Source: Nannochloropsis salina CCMP1776 (Eukaryota > Sar > Eustigmatophyceae > Eustigmatales > Monodopsidaceae). From it: a DNA stretch of 64,000 bases. Positions 22,257-32,285 of this stretch are shown in pieces (within the stretch, counting starts at the first letter, position 1; the number at the start of each line of letters is the position of its first letter). The stretch covers positions 48,274-112,273 of the forward strand of contig SDOX01000118.1 in the NCBI GenBank assembly GCA_004565275.1, given 5' to 3'. The notes under the pieces were generated by a model. That model was not told the origin of the DNA and ran no database searches. It saw nothing but the letters and a program-made list of their open reading frames with translations. Both the position numbers and the translations under genes were made by a program.

Positions 22257-23036
22257 AAGAGGTGAAGGAGGGCTTTAGGAGGCGGGGCGGGCGGCGGAAG
22301 GGAGAGAGCAGAGATGCCGACCCCCCGTACTTCTCTCTCTGTGGAGACTGGCAAGTGTTAACCAACGGTTCCTTCGCAAACTGGCAGTGTCTGTGTAGAA
22401 TGGCAATCTCTATGTAGAATAGCAATCTCTGTGTAGAATGGCTATCTGTGTGTAGAATGGCAAGGGGGCATAGCACGATGTACTGATCAAAAGGGAAGCA
22501 GCGACACAGCATCAATAAGTCAAGAAGGAAAGCATAATCCGGGTACCATTCTCCCTCTCTGCCTCGCGCTCTTGAGCCGGCGGGCGGCCCCCTATCACAG
22601 TAAGGTCACAATTTTTTCAATTTTTTCGCGCCATATTTCTTGTCGCACTGGCTGAGGGTACCAGGGTTGGTTGCGTTTCGGCCCCCACGCGACCTGACTT
22701 TCAACCGCCTCGAGGTCATCCACTTTCTCGTGAAAGGAGTCAGCCTCGCCTTACATGGACTGTGACGGCCCCCCCATCCCTGGCATTCCTCTGCCCCAAA
22801 ACGTCTCTTTTTGTCATATTGCTCTCTTTTCCAATATTTGAATGCATGGACGGTGGTTCAACATTTCGAATTAGAACGAAGTCAAGGAGAGGCCGCAAGC
22901 TTCATGGTGGATGAAAAAAGGCATGGCACCATGGAACAAAAGGACAGGAACGGAAGGAGACACGATGCCTCGCACGTGACGACAGGGTCCCTCCCCTCCC
23001 TCCCTCCCTCCCTCCCTCCCTTCCCCCCTCCCCTCC
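22257..23036. other. Convergent intergenic region
   Basis: Lies between two 3' ends. Apart from the 19-bp minisatellite and a CCCT tract just before 23036, no gene or RNA is recognised. Confidence 0.5.
22383..22458. repeat. 19-bp minisatellite, four copies
   Basis: Four tandem 19-base units close to GGCAATCTCTGTGTAGAAT with one to four differences between copies, in the convergent spacer between the ankyrin gene and the LHEDMLL gene. Confidence 0.85.
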
Positions 23037-24626
23037 CTAGAAAGGCCCCGGGTCCCCCTCCTCCTCCTCCTCCTCCTTCTCGACCACGCCGTCGTAGTCA
23101 TCCATGTCGTCCCAGTCCAAGTCCTTCTCCCCCCTCCTCTCCCCACGCCGCCGTCGGCCTTCCTCCTCCATCTCCTGCAGCCAGCCCGCGTCCTTCGCAG
23201 AGAGGACCGCCGGGTTGCGACTCGCCTTGAACTCTTCTTGGCGTGCCACCACCTCCGCCCCTCCTACTGGCATGGGCACCGTCCGCCTTCCCATACCCTC
23301 TATCACCCCTTGCTGGTACTCTGCCCGCGCGTTCCGGTGCATGAAAGCCAGCCCTGCCTCCCTCCCGCCCTCCTTCCCGCCCTCCCTCCCGCCCTGGCCC
23401 ATCAACGTCCTCCGCGCGTGCCCGGGGAGGAGCTCGGCGGCCTGTTGCTTCATCTCCAGGTAATGCTGTCGTTCTTCCTCGGTGGGGCAAGCGGCCTCCC
23501 TCCCATAGTTACGCGCCCCTTGCACGACGGCATTCGCGCCCGCGTTCAACACCCACTGCAACTTCCGGTCCTCCCTCCCTCCCTCCCCCCCGCCCTGCGC
23601 CTCCAGCTGCTGGAGCTCGTACATGGCATCGGCCTCGCCAGGGTAGAGGTTACATCGACGTTCGTACTCTTGGCGCGTCTAGAGGGGGAAGGAAAGGGGA
23701 GAAAGATGAGACATGGCGGGACGGCCCAGAGAAAACGGAGGCATAGCCTACCCTCCTGTCCCCCCCCCCCTCCCCTCCCTCCCTCCCTCCCTTTTGCCTT
23801 TGCACCCGACCTGATCCAATTCCTGCGCCGTCCTAGCGGTTTGCCGGACCACGTTGGCCCCCATGCGGGCCGCCCGCGTGGCATACCGCGCATACCGCCA
23901 GATGCCCCCGAACCCCCCGACCCCTGGGATCCGAACTCCCGGAATACCGAACTGCAAACGCCGAGGGGCCGGCGGGCCCGAAATATCGTCCTGGCCCTCG
24001 ACTGCCATGAGAGAGAGGAGCATATCCTCGTGCAAGTGCTCCAGGTCCGCTCTTTCTGCCTGCGCCTCGGCCAGGGCCTCCGCCTCCGCTTCCGCTTCCG
24101 CTCCGATGGGGGCCACGTCGGAGTCTTCCGGCGTGAGCAGCTGCTGGCTGGAGGGGGAGGTTCCAAAATGGATGCCCTCATCCGCTTCCAGGTATCGGTG
24201 CCCGTCGCGGGCGTCTGGCTGGGCGACGAAGCCATGTGGGTCGGGGGAGGGGTTTTCAGAGGCCGACATGACAGCCAGGAGCATGTCTTCGTGTAATCGC
24301 TCCAACGCCTCCCTCTCGGCTTTGTCGACGGCACTTATGTCATCCGTGACATCACTCTCTGCAGGAAGACTCGTGTCTGCGGTGGCTTCACTCAAAGGGG
24401 CAGACGAGAGCTTGGCGTCGTCAATCGAGGCAGAGGAAGCGGGAGGAAAAACAGGAGGCTTGGAAACAGTCCCAGAAGAGATGGAAGGTGAAGATGGGTC
24501 TTCCTCTTTGCGTTGGGTGCTATCGGAACGTAAGCCTCGAGCATTGACTGTGTCAAGATTGGCGGCTAGGAGCAGGAATGCGAGGAGAAAAGTTGATCGC
24601 ATGCGGCATCCTTGCTGGGCGCTCAT
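23037..24626 (-). CDS. Secreted protein with duplicated LHEDMLL motif
   Basis: Exons 24626-23811 and 23678-23037 join in phase 0 across a 132 bp intron and give 485 residues. The N-terminus 'MRSTFLLAFLLLAANLDTVNA' is a signal peptide (Met at residue 9 is a likely true start). Two near-identical 18-residue units follow: residues 103-120 (AEREALERLHEDMLLAVM) and 190-207 (AERADLEHLHEDMLLSLM), each predicted to be an amphipathic helix. Between and after them are Ala/Glu-rich and Gly-rich parts ('GIPGVRIPGVGGFGGIWRYA'). The second exon has a conserved-looking helical region, an EGGR loop, and a strongly acidic tail. No known family is recognised. Confidence 0.75.
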
Positions 24627-25540
24627 TGCGCTGGATGACGGGAAAAAAATGCTAAAACCCTACAAGATGGCGAAAATGGGAAGAGAGGGATGAGTAATCA
24701 CAACGAAAAAGAAGAAGAAAAAGAAACAAAGCAAAAATGTCCTTCCGGACCCTTTCGGCCCGATCGATAATCAAGTCGTCTCCCTGACACCACCGACAAG
24801 CTTAGGGTTAGGGTTAGGGTTATGGAATGGAGCAGGTCATGCATATTTTAAAAAGGGTCACATATGCCAAATTATACACCCTATATCAAGGAGAGCTCTG
24901 TCAAAGTGCATCTTTTCACATAAGGAGCCAGAAACGGATCATACGCGTCGAGGGATGGGAAAAGGTGAGGACCTAATGAATGATTCAAAATTTAACGATT
25001 TTTTAAAATTTTGAATACTTTTCTCTTTTCCTTAGCCGCGTTTCTCTTCCATGAATGTACACACACAAGTAAGCTTACCAGACGACGGGATAATTCAATG
25101 TCAACATCTAGAATAGCACCAAGGCTGATAAAAATGGAGCTTTTCTTGGCATTTGACTCGTCCGGGTTCTGCACCTCCGGTACATTTGGCAATTATGGAT
25201 GCGTTCTTTACTTTCCTCCTCTGTGCAATTGCTTCGCGCTGCTCTTTAGCAGATGAAAAGTTAATACGAGCCCATTCCCGCCTTTGTTTCGATTCATTTC
25301 CCCATACTTTCAAATTAATGGCGCTTATTTCTTTATTTACAAGAAGATATAATGTTCTAAAAACTGCTTTCACGCTCCGTTTGCCTGACGAACCCAGTGA
25401 TCTCACGTACATTTTATGCATTTCTTGCTCACAAATATCCCTCTGACTTTGCCTCCTTTATTCCTCCGCTACACCGACTTCCTCTTCTCATCAAGTTTCG
25501 CTCCAAATTTCCCTTGAAACATCACTTTCTCATTCCCCCT
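24627..25540. other. Intergenic region with telomere-like repeat
   Basis: Lies between the start of the LHEDMLL gene (-) and the 3' end of the ABC1K gene (-). It is AT-rich after 24820 and carries the TTAGGG array listed separately. No coding content is recognised. Confidence 0.5.
24802..24825 (+). repeat. Interstitial telomere-like repeat
   Basis: Three perfect TTAGGG units followed by one TTATGG. It is short, flanked by unrelated sequence and internal to the window, so it is not a chromosome end. Confidence 0.8.
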
Positions 25541-28500
25541 TCAGAGTGTCACCGCGCGACTCAAATCCAATACATCTTCGTCCTCCCTCCCCACGCTCGT
25601 CTTTCCCTTCTTCACCGCCGCCTCACGCTTCAAAAATTCCTCCGCCATCGGAGCCCACACCTGCGTGAGGTCAAAGTCCACCCCCAGACCCCCACTCATC
25701 CCACGGAGGATCTGGACTGTCCTGAGGACGTAGCACAAGTCGGCTGGAAAGCTCACGACCGCGTTCGCGTGCAGAGCATGATCCTTGTCAAACGGGTTGC
25801 CGCAAAAATTCGGGACGTAGCGGGTATCGAACATGGAAAAAACCATTTTGCAGACCTCCTCTGCGTCATCCTCCCGTTCGGTGACGACGCCCAGGCGGTA
25901 AAACTCCCGCTTGATGCGTTCCTGGTCCCGCCGCCGAACACAGACCCCTCCCTCCTTCCCTCCCTCCTTCCCTCCCTCCTTCCCTCCCTGCTTCCCTCCC
26001 TGCTTCCCTCCCTGCTTCCCAACCTCCCTCTCCGCCTGGTGCATGGCGACGAGGAGGCGTGCCAATTTATGCTTGAGGGGGCCGTCCAACTTCTTGGTCT
26101 GACCCCAGTCTAGGATGCCCAGCCGGAAATTCTTCATAAGGAGGATGTTGCCACTGAGGGAGAAGGCAGAAAGGGGAAGGAGTGAAGGCGAGAGAGAAGG
26201 CCGATGCCGACCAAAGAAGAGAGGAGAGAGGAGGGGGAAACGCTGATGAGACGACGGCTCCAGAAACCTGAAGAAATAAGAAGTGTCCGTGACCCATACC
26301 TCCCTCCCTTCCTCCCTCCCTCCCTCCCTCACTCACGGGTGCGGATCGGCCTGGAAGCAGTCACAGTGCCACAGCATGTAGCCCCAAGCCTCCGCCATCT
26401 TCTCGATCAACCCCTGTCCGATCTTCTTCTGCAGCCGCTCGCCCAGGAGCCCCCCGCCTTTCCCCCCGCCCTCTCCCACGCCCTCCCCCCCGCCCTCCCG
26501 CCCCGCCATCCCCAAGGTAACCACTCGGGTCAACCATCGCCGCCGCTTGCCCACCCTCCCTCCCTCCTTCCCCCCCTGCCTCTTCCGGCGCTGCACCTCG
26601 CCGTCTTCCAAGCGGGAGAGGGAAGTTCCTTCCAGGAAGGACATGATCAGCAGCCGCTTGGTCGCGAGGAAGGGTCGGGGCACCGAGACGAAGGGGAGGG
26701 CCTCCTACCGGGGGGGGGAAGGCAGGGGGAGGTGCTGAGAAGCCTGTCGAGGGCGAGGGTGTCTGACGTCACGCTCGCCTCAGCGGGCGGGCGCAGACGC
26801 CGCTTGAGCCCCTCCTCGCAGTCACATTAAGTGCCCCGTCCAACCTCCCGCCTCACCTCCAAGACGGGCCCCACCGCCCGCAGGGAGGCAGCCTCGGTGC
26901 GAAAATCGAACTCTTGGGCGATCTGGCGTTGCAGCTCGGTGCACATGGACGTCAGGTCGAATTTGAGCTCCACCTTTTTTAGATACCGGCAGAGGGCGTG
27001 GAGGTTGCTGAGGTCTGAAGGGGTGGGGGGGTGGGGGAAATAAAAGGCGTGAGAGGGGCCGCGTCCCTCCCTCCCTCCCTTCCTCCCTCCCTTCCTCCCT
27101 CCCTGCCTCCTCCCTGCCTCCCTTTCTCCTTCCCTCCCTCCCTGCCTCTTCCCTTCCCTCCCTACCCGCGCGCATGACCTTCTCAGCATTTGGATACTGG
27201 ATCTTCACAGCCACGCGCTCCCCCCCATACTTCAAGCCGCCCTTTCTCCTTCTCCCTTCCTTCCTCCTCCTTCCCTCCCCTCCGTCTCCCCCTCCCTCCT
27301 TTCCCTCCTCCACCTCCTCCTCTCTCAAGCCCCTCAACCGGCCTTCGTGCACCTGACAGATGCTCGCCGAGCCCACGCAGGTTTTCAAATTCAAATCCAA
27401 AAAAACTTCCTCCCATGGCCGCCCGCCCAGCTCCTCCTCCAACACCTCCCGCACCGCCTCTTCGGACAAGGGAGGGACGCGATCGTGGAGCGTGGCGAGC
27501 TTGAGGATGTAGGGGGCGGGCATGAAATCGGGGCGAGTCCCCAGGAACTGACCCGCCTTAAGGTAGAAGCCGCGGAGGGAGAGGCAGAGGGCCAGCATCC
27601 GGTCGCTGTTTCTCGCGTGCACCCGGTCCCACCACTCCTGGACTCGGGCCTGCCTGACCGAGGGAGGGAGGGAGGGAGGGAGTGCGGCCGCCTGCAGGGT
27701 GATCCGAAGCTGGCTGAGCTTATAGTGAGAGTATATATCCAGGGCACGCCGCCAGAAGTCGAGCATGCGCAGGGCTGGGGGCCCGGTGGACTCGCCGCCC
27801 CGCCTTTCCTGACCAACCTCCCCCCCGGCCGCCCTCGCCCGCGCTCTTGCCGCCCCCCTCCCTGCATCTGGTGGACACGGCACCTCTGTTGCCCCACGTG
27901 TCCTTCTCTGGCCGCTGGGCACGCCTTGAGGGGAGAATGTAGCCCCAGCATCGACAGTTTCCCTCCCCTCGCGCGCGCTCGCCCTGCTGCCCTGGTTGCT
28001 TTGGGTGGGAGGGAGGGCTTTGGCAGGGGAGGGCATAGACGCCGAGGGAGCGGGACGGGACGAGAGATGAGAGAGGGTGGCGGAGAGGGTGCGGTACTGG
28101 TGCTCGACGTGGTGGTGGAGGCGGCGGACCCAGGCATGGGCCGCCTCCCACGAGGAGAGGGCAGGACGCGGGGTAGGGATGTGGGCAAAGGAGCCGAGGT
28201 CACGCCGCGTGCTGGTCGGTGGCTGTCTGCGTGCATGTGTCAAGGGAGGCAAGAAATGGGGCCGTGGGGTTGTGAAGGATGCGGAGGAGAGGGAGGATGT
28301 TGAGGAGGAGGGGGAGGAGGAGGGGGAGGGAGGCGGGGAGTGGAAGAAGAAGTTGGAGAGGGAGGTGGGAGATGTGGCGCCGCGAGTGAAATGCGTATTG
28401 AAGCTTTTCTCCGACGTCTTCTTGCTTATGCTGTGTCTCGGAGGCACGGGATCGACGGGGAGGGTCGAGAGTCCGGTTGAGAGGAAGAGGAGAAGGAGCA

Positions 28501-28633
28501 TGGACGACGAAGGGAGGCGGGGTGAAATCACACGATGGACATTCCTGCAGGTTGCGCCCGAACTACGGCGGCCTTGTAAACTTCTTTTCATTTTATTAGA
28601 TTCATGACTCTTCATGCTTCGAAAGGGAAACAC
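25541..28633 (-). CDS. ABC1K/UbiB-family atypical kinase
   Basis: Four exons in phase: 28633-27166, 27014-26857, 26704-26337 and 26153-25541. Family hallmarks in order: 'FYLKAGQFLGTRPD' (KxGQ motif), 'GSASICQVHEGRL' (Ala-rich nucleotide loop), 'VAVKIQYP' (ATP-binding Lys), 'EFDFRTEA', 'RLLIMSFLEGTSLS', 'CFQADPHPGNILL' split by an intron at the Pro codon, and 'LDWGQTK' in place of DFG. Members regulate quinone/prenyl-lipid metabolism in mitochondria or plastids. A ~120-residue Ser/Thr/Pro-rich N-terminus after a hydrophobic 'MLLLLFLSTGL' may be a targeting region. GGKE/GGKQ repeats from GGGA-type DNA lie in the C-lobe (about 25960-26020). The usual 'IGQV' is 'ICQV'. Organelle and substrate are unknown. 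Confidence 0.88.
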
Positions 28634-29413
28634 AGCTGTATTACGGTGACGAAAAATCGGTCAGTTACTGCAGTATGGTCACATTCGTGATGGTAAGAAC
28701 GAGTGGAGGACGTGTTCAATTGCTGGACGGATGACGGTAAATTTTGGTGATTTAATCAAGTTTTCAGTCTCCATAAATATTTCCGTCAACACTTTGTCAT
28801 TTGTACAGGACAATTCAAGACTTTAAAAAAAAAATGCAATTCACTTCGGACTTGGCGAAAGAGCTCGAGCGAGCTCCCGACCTGCATTGATGCAAAGGCT
28901 TTCACACTTTCAATAGCTGATAGACATGGCATCCTTGTTTAGCGACCTTTCCCACACAGAAAAGAAGCATTTAAGAATGCACGCTTCAAATTTCACGTCG
29001 GAAGGCGAGTGGCCCGCTATTCTTCAGAGGAGGTGGAGACGTTAGAGAGAGGGACCTAAAACATCACATACACGAATCATCACAGTCATCATCACAAGAA
29101 GGGAACTACACTGGGTACCTAAACCATCACATATACTCATCATCGCCCTCGTAGACTACGAGTCGTACTCTTGCTGGCTTCAGGCCTTGAGAACCCAGGT
29201 CCCTCTATCTCGAGGATTTGCTGTTTTTCATGTGCGAAGATGTCTCCATGAATTTCTATGCTTGATTGGAGAGAAGCACCGCAGGGATCGTTTTTAATAC
29301 ATACTCGGATTGCTATGGAGTGCTCAAGCCTCCGCTAAGCACTAAATAACCCTAATTTTGATTGCTTCCTGTTCCTCTCACCATACATCAATTCACGAAG
29401 CAGTGAGCTAATC
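28634..29413. other. Divergent AT-rich promoter region
   Basis: Lies between the starts of the ABC1K (-) and S16 (+) genes. An imperfect direct repeat of about 32 bases (29051-29082 and 29113-29144, sharing CCTAAAxCATCACATA) is visible. No gene is recognised. Confidence 0.5.
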
Positions 29414-30115
29414 ATGGTTGTTCGCCTGCGATTGCAACGCTTTGGCCGGCATGACCGCCCTTTCTATCGGATTGTTGCAGCGGACAGTCGGGCCCCACGA
29501 GACGGTCGTTTCATTGAGCGGGTGAGTGCACCGATCGCACAAAACTATGAGAGTGTCTCAACCATCGGGGATTGATTTATTCGGTAGTGACTGTCGTTTA
29601 AGACTCTTATCTAGCCCAAAGAAATGTACCAGATATCGGTCGAAACCCACGGCTCATTTTCCTGCCCCTCTCGCCATGGCCCCCATTCCTCCCTCTAGCT
29701 CGGTTCTTACGACCCCATTGCAAGCAAAGACGGCGTCAAAGAAGTGAGGTTGCACAGTGATCGCATCAAGTACTGGCTTTCTGTGGGAGCCCAACCCTCA
29801 GACCGAGTGGCGTGGCTCATGAGTAAGTACAATCTGCTGCCCGAGGCGCCGCTGCGACCGATGACGTTACGTCATTTACCCAGGAAAGAGAGGAAAGAGG
29901 TGGTAGAGGCGAAAAAAGCGGCAGCAGCAGCCGCCCGAGCGAAGTCTCAGGGGGCTGCGCGGCAGATGCACACAGAGAGTGGGGGCAAAAGAGACGAAGA
30001 AAAGGGGGGCGGGCTCGTAGGAGGGCCAGTGGGCATGTTGACCGGTTGGGCGGTGATGGCTCGATTGAGAGACAGCTTAAGTCTACCATGGGCGAGGAGA
30101 CGCGAGCATGTGTAG
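29414..30115 (+). CDS. MRPS16: Ribosomal protein S16, probably mitochondrial
   Basis: Exons 29414-29521 and 29699-30115 join in phase 0 across a 177 bp intron (GTGAGT...CTCTAG), giving 174 residues. The S16 signature is at the very N-terminus: '[20 protein letters not shown]', then '[22 protein letters not shown]' shortened here, and '[16 protein letters not shown]' in exon 2. S16 binds the 5' domain of small-subunit rRNA. The core (about 85 residues) is followed by a Lys/Ala-rich extension and a hydrophobic C-terminal segment not found in bacterial S16. No presequence precedes the core. Ochrophyte plastid genomes usually carry their own rps16 (from memory), hence the mitochondrial inference. 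Confidence 0.93.
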
Positions 30116-30383
30116 ATACAGTCACGAGGCTATGGCCGGAGGGGGGCACAGGGATGGGAGGGGGCTCGCGCGCATGAAGAATTAAACATTCTCACAGGCG
30201 TTGCACGGTCGTTGGGGACTCAGACTCTCTGTACATGCTTCTTTCACACCCATGGCTTGGCAAGTGGCTTTCTCCAGTTGTGGCGGCCTCCCATTGCATT
30301 ACCGATCACGTGCTACCGCCCCCTACCCCTTCGCCCTCTCACATTTTTTGCGCGAAGCAGTGAAGTCCCCAGAACCCCCCGCA

Positions 30384-31607
30384 CTACGCCACGCTCGCGA
30401 TCGCTTCCTCTTCCTTGTCCCCGTCTGAGAGGAGAGGGGACTGTAAGCTTCCTCCCTCCCCCTCCCTTCCTGTCCCCTCCCATTCCACTATCCGTCCCAC
30501 CATGTCCTCTAGCTCTTTCCACACTCGCCCCGTCAACACGAGGAGCAGCGCCACGAAGAGCATCAGGCTCCAGAGGCCTCCGTGGAGGGAGACGGAGGGT
30601 GGCCGCGTGATGCACGAGGAGGCCGGGGGGTGCAGGGAATCGAACGCGGAACAGGGGTCGTTTGCAAGCTGCCAACAGGTGACGGGCGTGGTGGAGGGCT
30701 TCGTCAGAGGCCAGGGGGTGGGAGGCTGAGAAGCAAGAGCCGTAAAGGATGACGCAGGAAGGCCCTGGAAGGGGGCAGTGACCCGCGGGGGGGAAAGCGG
30801 CGAGGAGGGCACGCCCGGGGAGGAATGGCGGCTTTGGGAGGACAGGACAGGAAGGAGGTGGGACTCTCCTGCTTGCACGCACATGTGTGACAAGGCCTGG
30901 GGAGACAACCCCCAGGCCCACGTCATAACGGTCAGGAGGATACAAAGCGCCGCGGCGACAACCGCCCCCCGCCCCAGCTTTAATGTGCCTGAGAGGGTCC
31001 CAGGCGTTGCCGGAGATGGAGATGAGGACGAATTTTGGGAGGGGGAAACGGGTAAAAAGGAGAGGCTTGCGAGGATGGAAACCCAGGCAAAGAGCAGGAA
31101 AAGGAGGGCGAGGACGAGGAAGCTTTGAGCGGCGTGAACTGCCCGGCCGTCCGCCCGGTTTCCTTGTGCCCACAGGGCGTAAGACTTCTGGATCACTACC
31201 TGTTCCACAGGAGTTTGATCGACTAAGTCTGTGCGGACCAGGACGGGGGATGTCGTAGGATTTGCCGGGGTGCTCTCCATGTAGAGGTTGGTTGTCACTT
31301 GTTGCGTCGAGATGCTTCTGTAGACCAAATCTCGCACCAACCCATACGTGAAATCAGTCTGCAAAGTTGCCATATATGTTTCAGACGACGAACAGCTCAC
31401 GGTGCTATTGATATTAAGTTTAGAAGGGCATGGGGCAGGCTCAGGAGGTGTAGAGTACGCGCTCTCTGATCGCACCTGACCACCTGCCCACCCCTGTCGG
31501 GTGCCCAGACCCACGCCCGTGAACAGGGAAGCCGCAAAGAGACAGACGTATAGCACGTAACGAACGCGAGCAGTCTCTATCAAAATTACAAGACTGAGCA
31601 GTGGCAT
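30384..31607 (-). CDS. Four-TM membrane protein with Cys-bearing loops, unknown
   Basis: A single open frame of 407 residues. Hydrophobic segments lie at about residues 16-34, 161-185, 214-234 and 343-360, with both termini predicted on the same side. Loop 1 holds Cys60 and Cys72 and NxS/T sites ('NINSTVSC'), so it is probably extracytoplasmic. Loop 2 between TM3 and TM4 holds Cys243, 311, 319 and 332 in a Pro/Ser-rich context. The tail 'GSLQSPLLSDGDKEEE' is acidic. The topology recalls claudin/tetraspanin-like four-TM proteins, but no family motif is recognised. It converges on the S16 gene with 268 bp between stop codons. Confidence 0.72.
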   Translation of the reverse strand: MPLLSLVILIETARVRYVLYVCLFAASLFTGVGLGTRQGWAGGQVRSESAYSTPPEPAPCPSKLNINSTVSCSSSETYMATLQTDFTYGLVRDLVYRSISTQQVTTNLYMESTPANPTTSPVLVRTDLVDQTPVEQVVIQKSYALWAQGNRADGRAVHAAQSFLVLALLFLLFAWVSILASLSFLPVSPSQNSSSSPSPATPGTLSGTLKLGRGAVVAAALCILLTVMTWAWGLSPQALSHMCVQAGESHLLPVLSSQSRHSSPGVPSSPLSPPRVTAPFQGLPASSFTALASQPPTPWPLTKPSTTPVTCWQLANDPCSAFDSLHPPASSCITRPPSVSLHGGLWSLMLFVALLLVLTGRVWKELEDMVGRIVEWEGTGREGEGGSLQSPLLSDGDKEEEAIASVA

Positions 31608-32285
31608 ACTGCATGTCGGTTTTCCAGGCCCGGAAAATCACCGTCGCGTGCGAAGGCTCCCCCAAAGCTCTCGACACGACCTGATGAAGACGAGGTGCCT
31701 GAGTGAAGGAGTAAGGGGTTTAGAAAGTTGCCTCCCACCCGCGCGCGCCTGAGGGAGGCGAGGAAAAAATTTAAAGAAATGGCGTGGTTGTAGGCTACAT
31801 GGAAAGCCGCAGCCGCGCCGCGCTCCTCACGCAGGGCGTAAAGGGGGGTCCAATTTTAGACTGGGTGGCCCATGTTAACGGCCTGTCACGCAGTAGCCGT
31901 TAACCCTCTGTGGGCTTATGTCCTACTTGTACACAAGTCGGAGATATTACAGCACATGCGCACAAAGCTACCGTGGCCTGCGTTTTCGCACTACGATATG
32001 CACCATGGACGTTCAGCAGTGCTAGCATTTATTATTTACTTTTTCGCGCCAACACAATTTTTGAAACAGGCTTTTCTGAGTCCATCGCGAACTCTAGCAG
32101 TTGCGTTGTCTCCTTTCTTCAAAGAATTATTGCCTTTCCCAACACCGCCTTCATCTTCATCGCTACGCAATCAGGTAGCCCGACACAATTATGTGCTGCT
32201 TTTTATTGAAGTTGCAGAGCTAAGCAGACGGATACAGCGGTAGTCGAGTCGATTACAGGAGGCAGCACGAACAGAGGAGCGATTC
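31608..32285. other. Divergent promoter region
   Basis: Lies between the starts of the four-TM gene (-) and the channel gene (+). AT-rich from about 31770. No gene is recognised. Confidence 0.45.
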
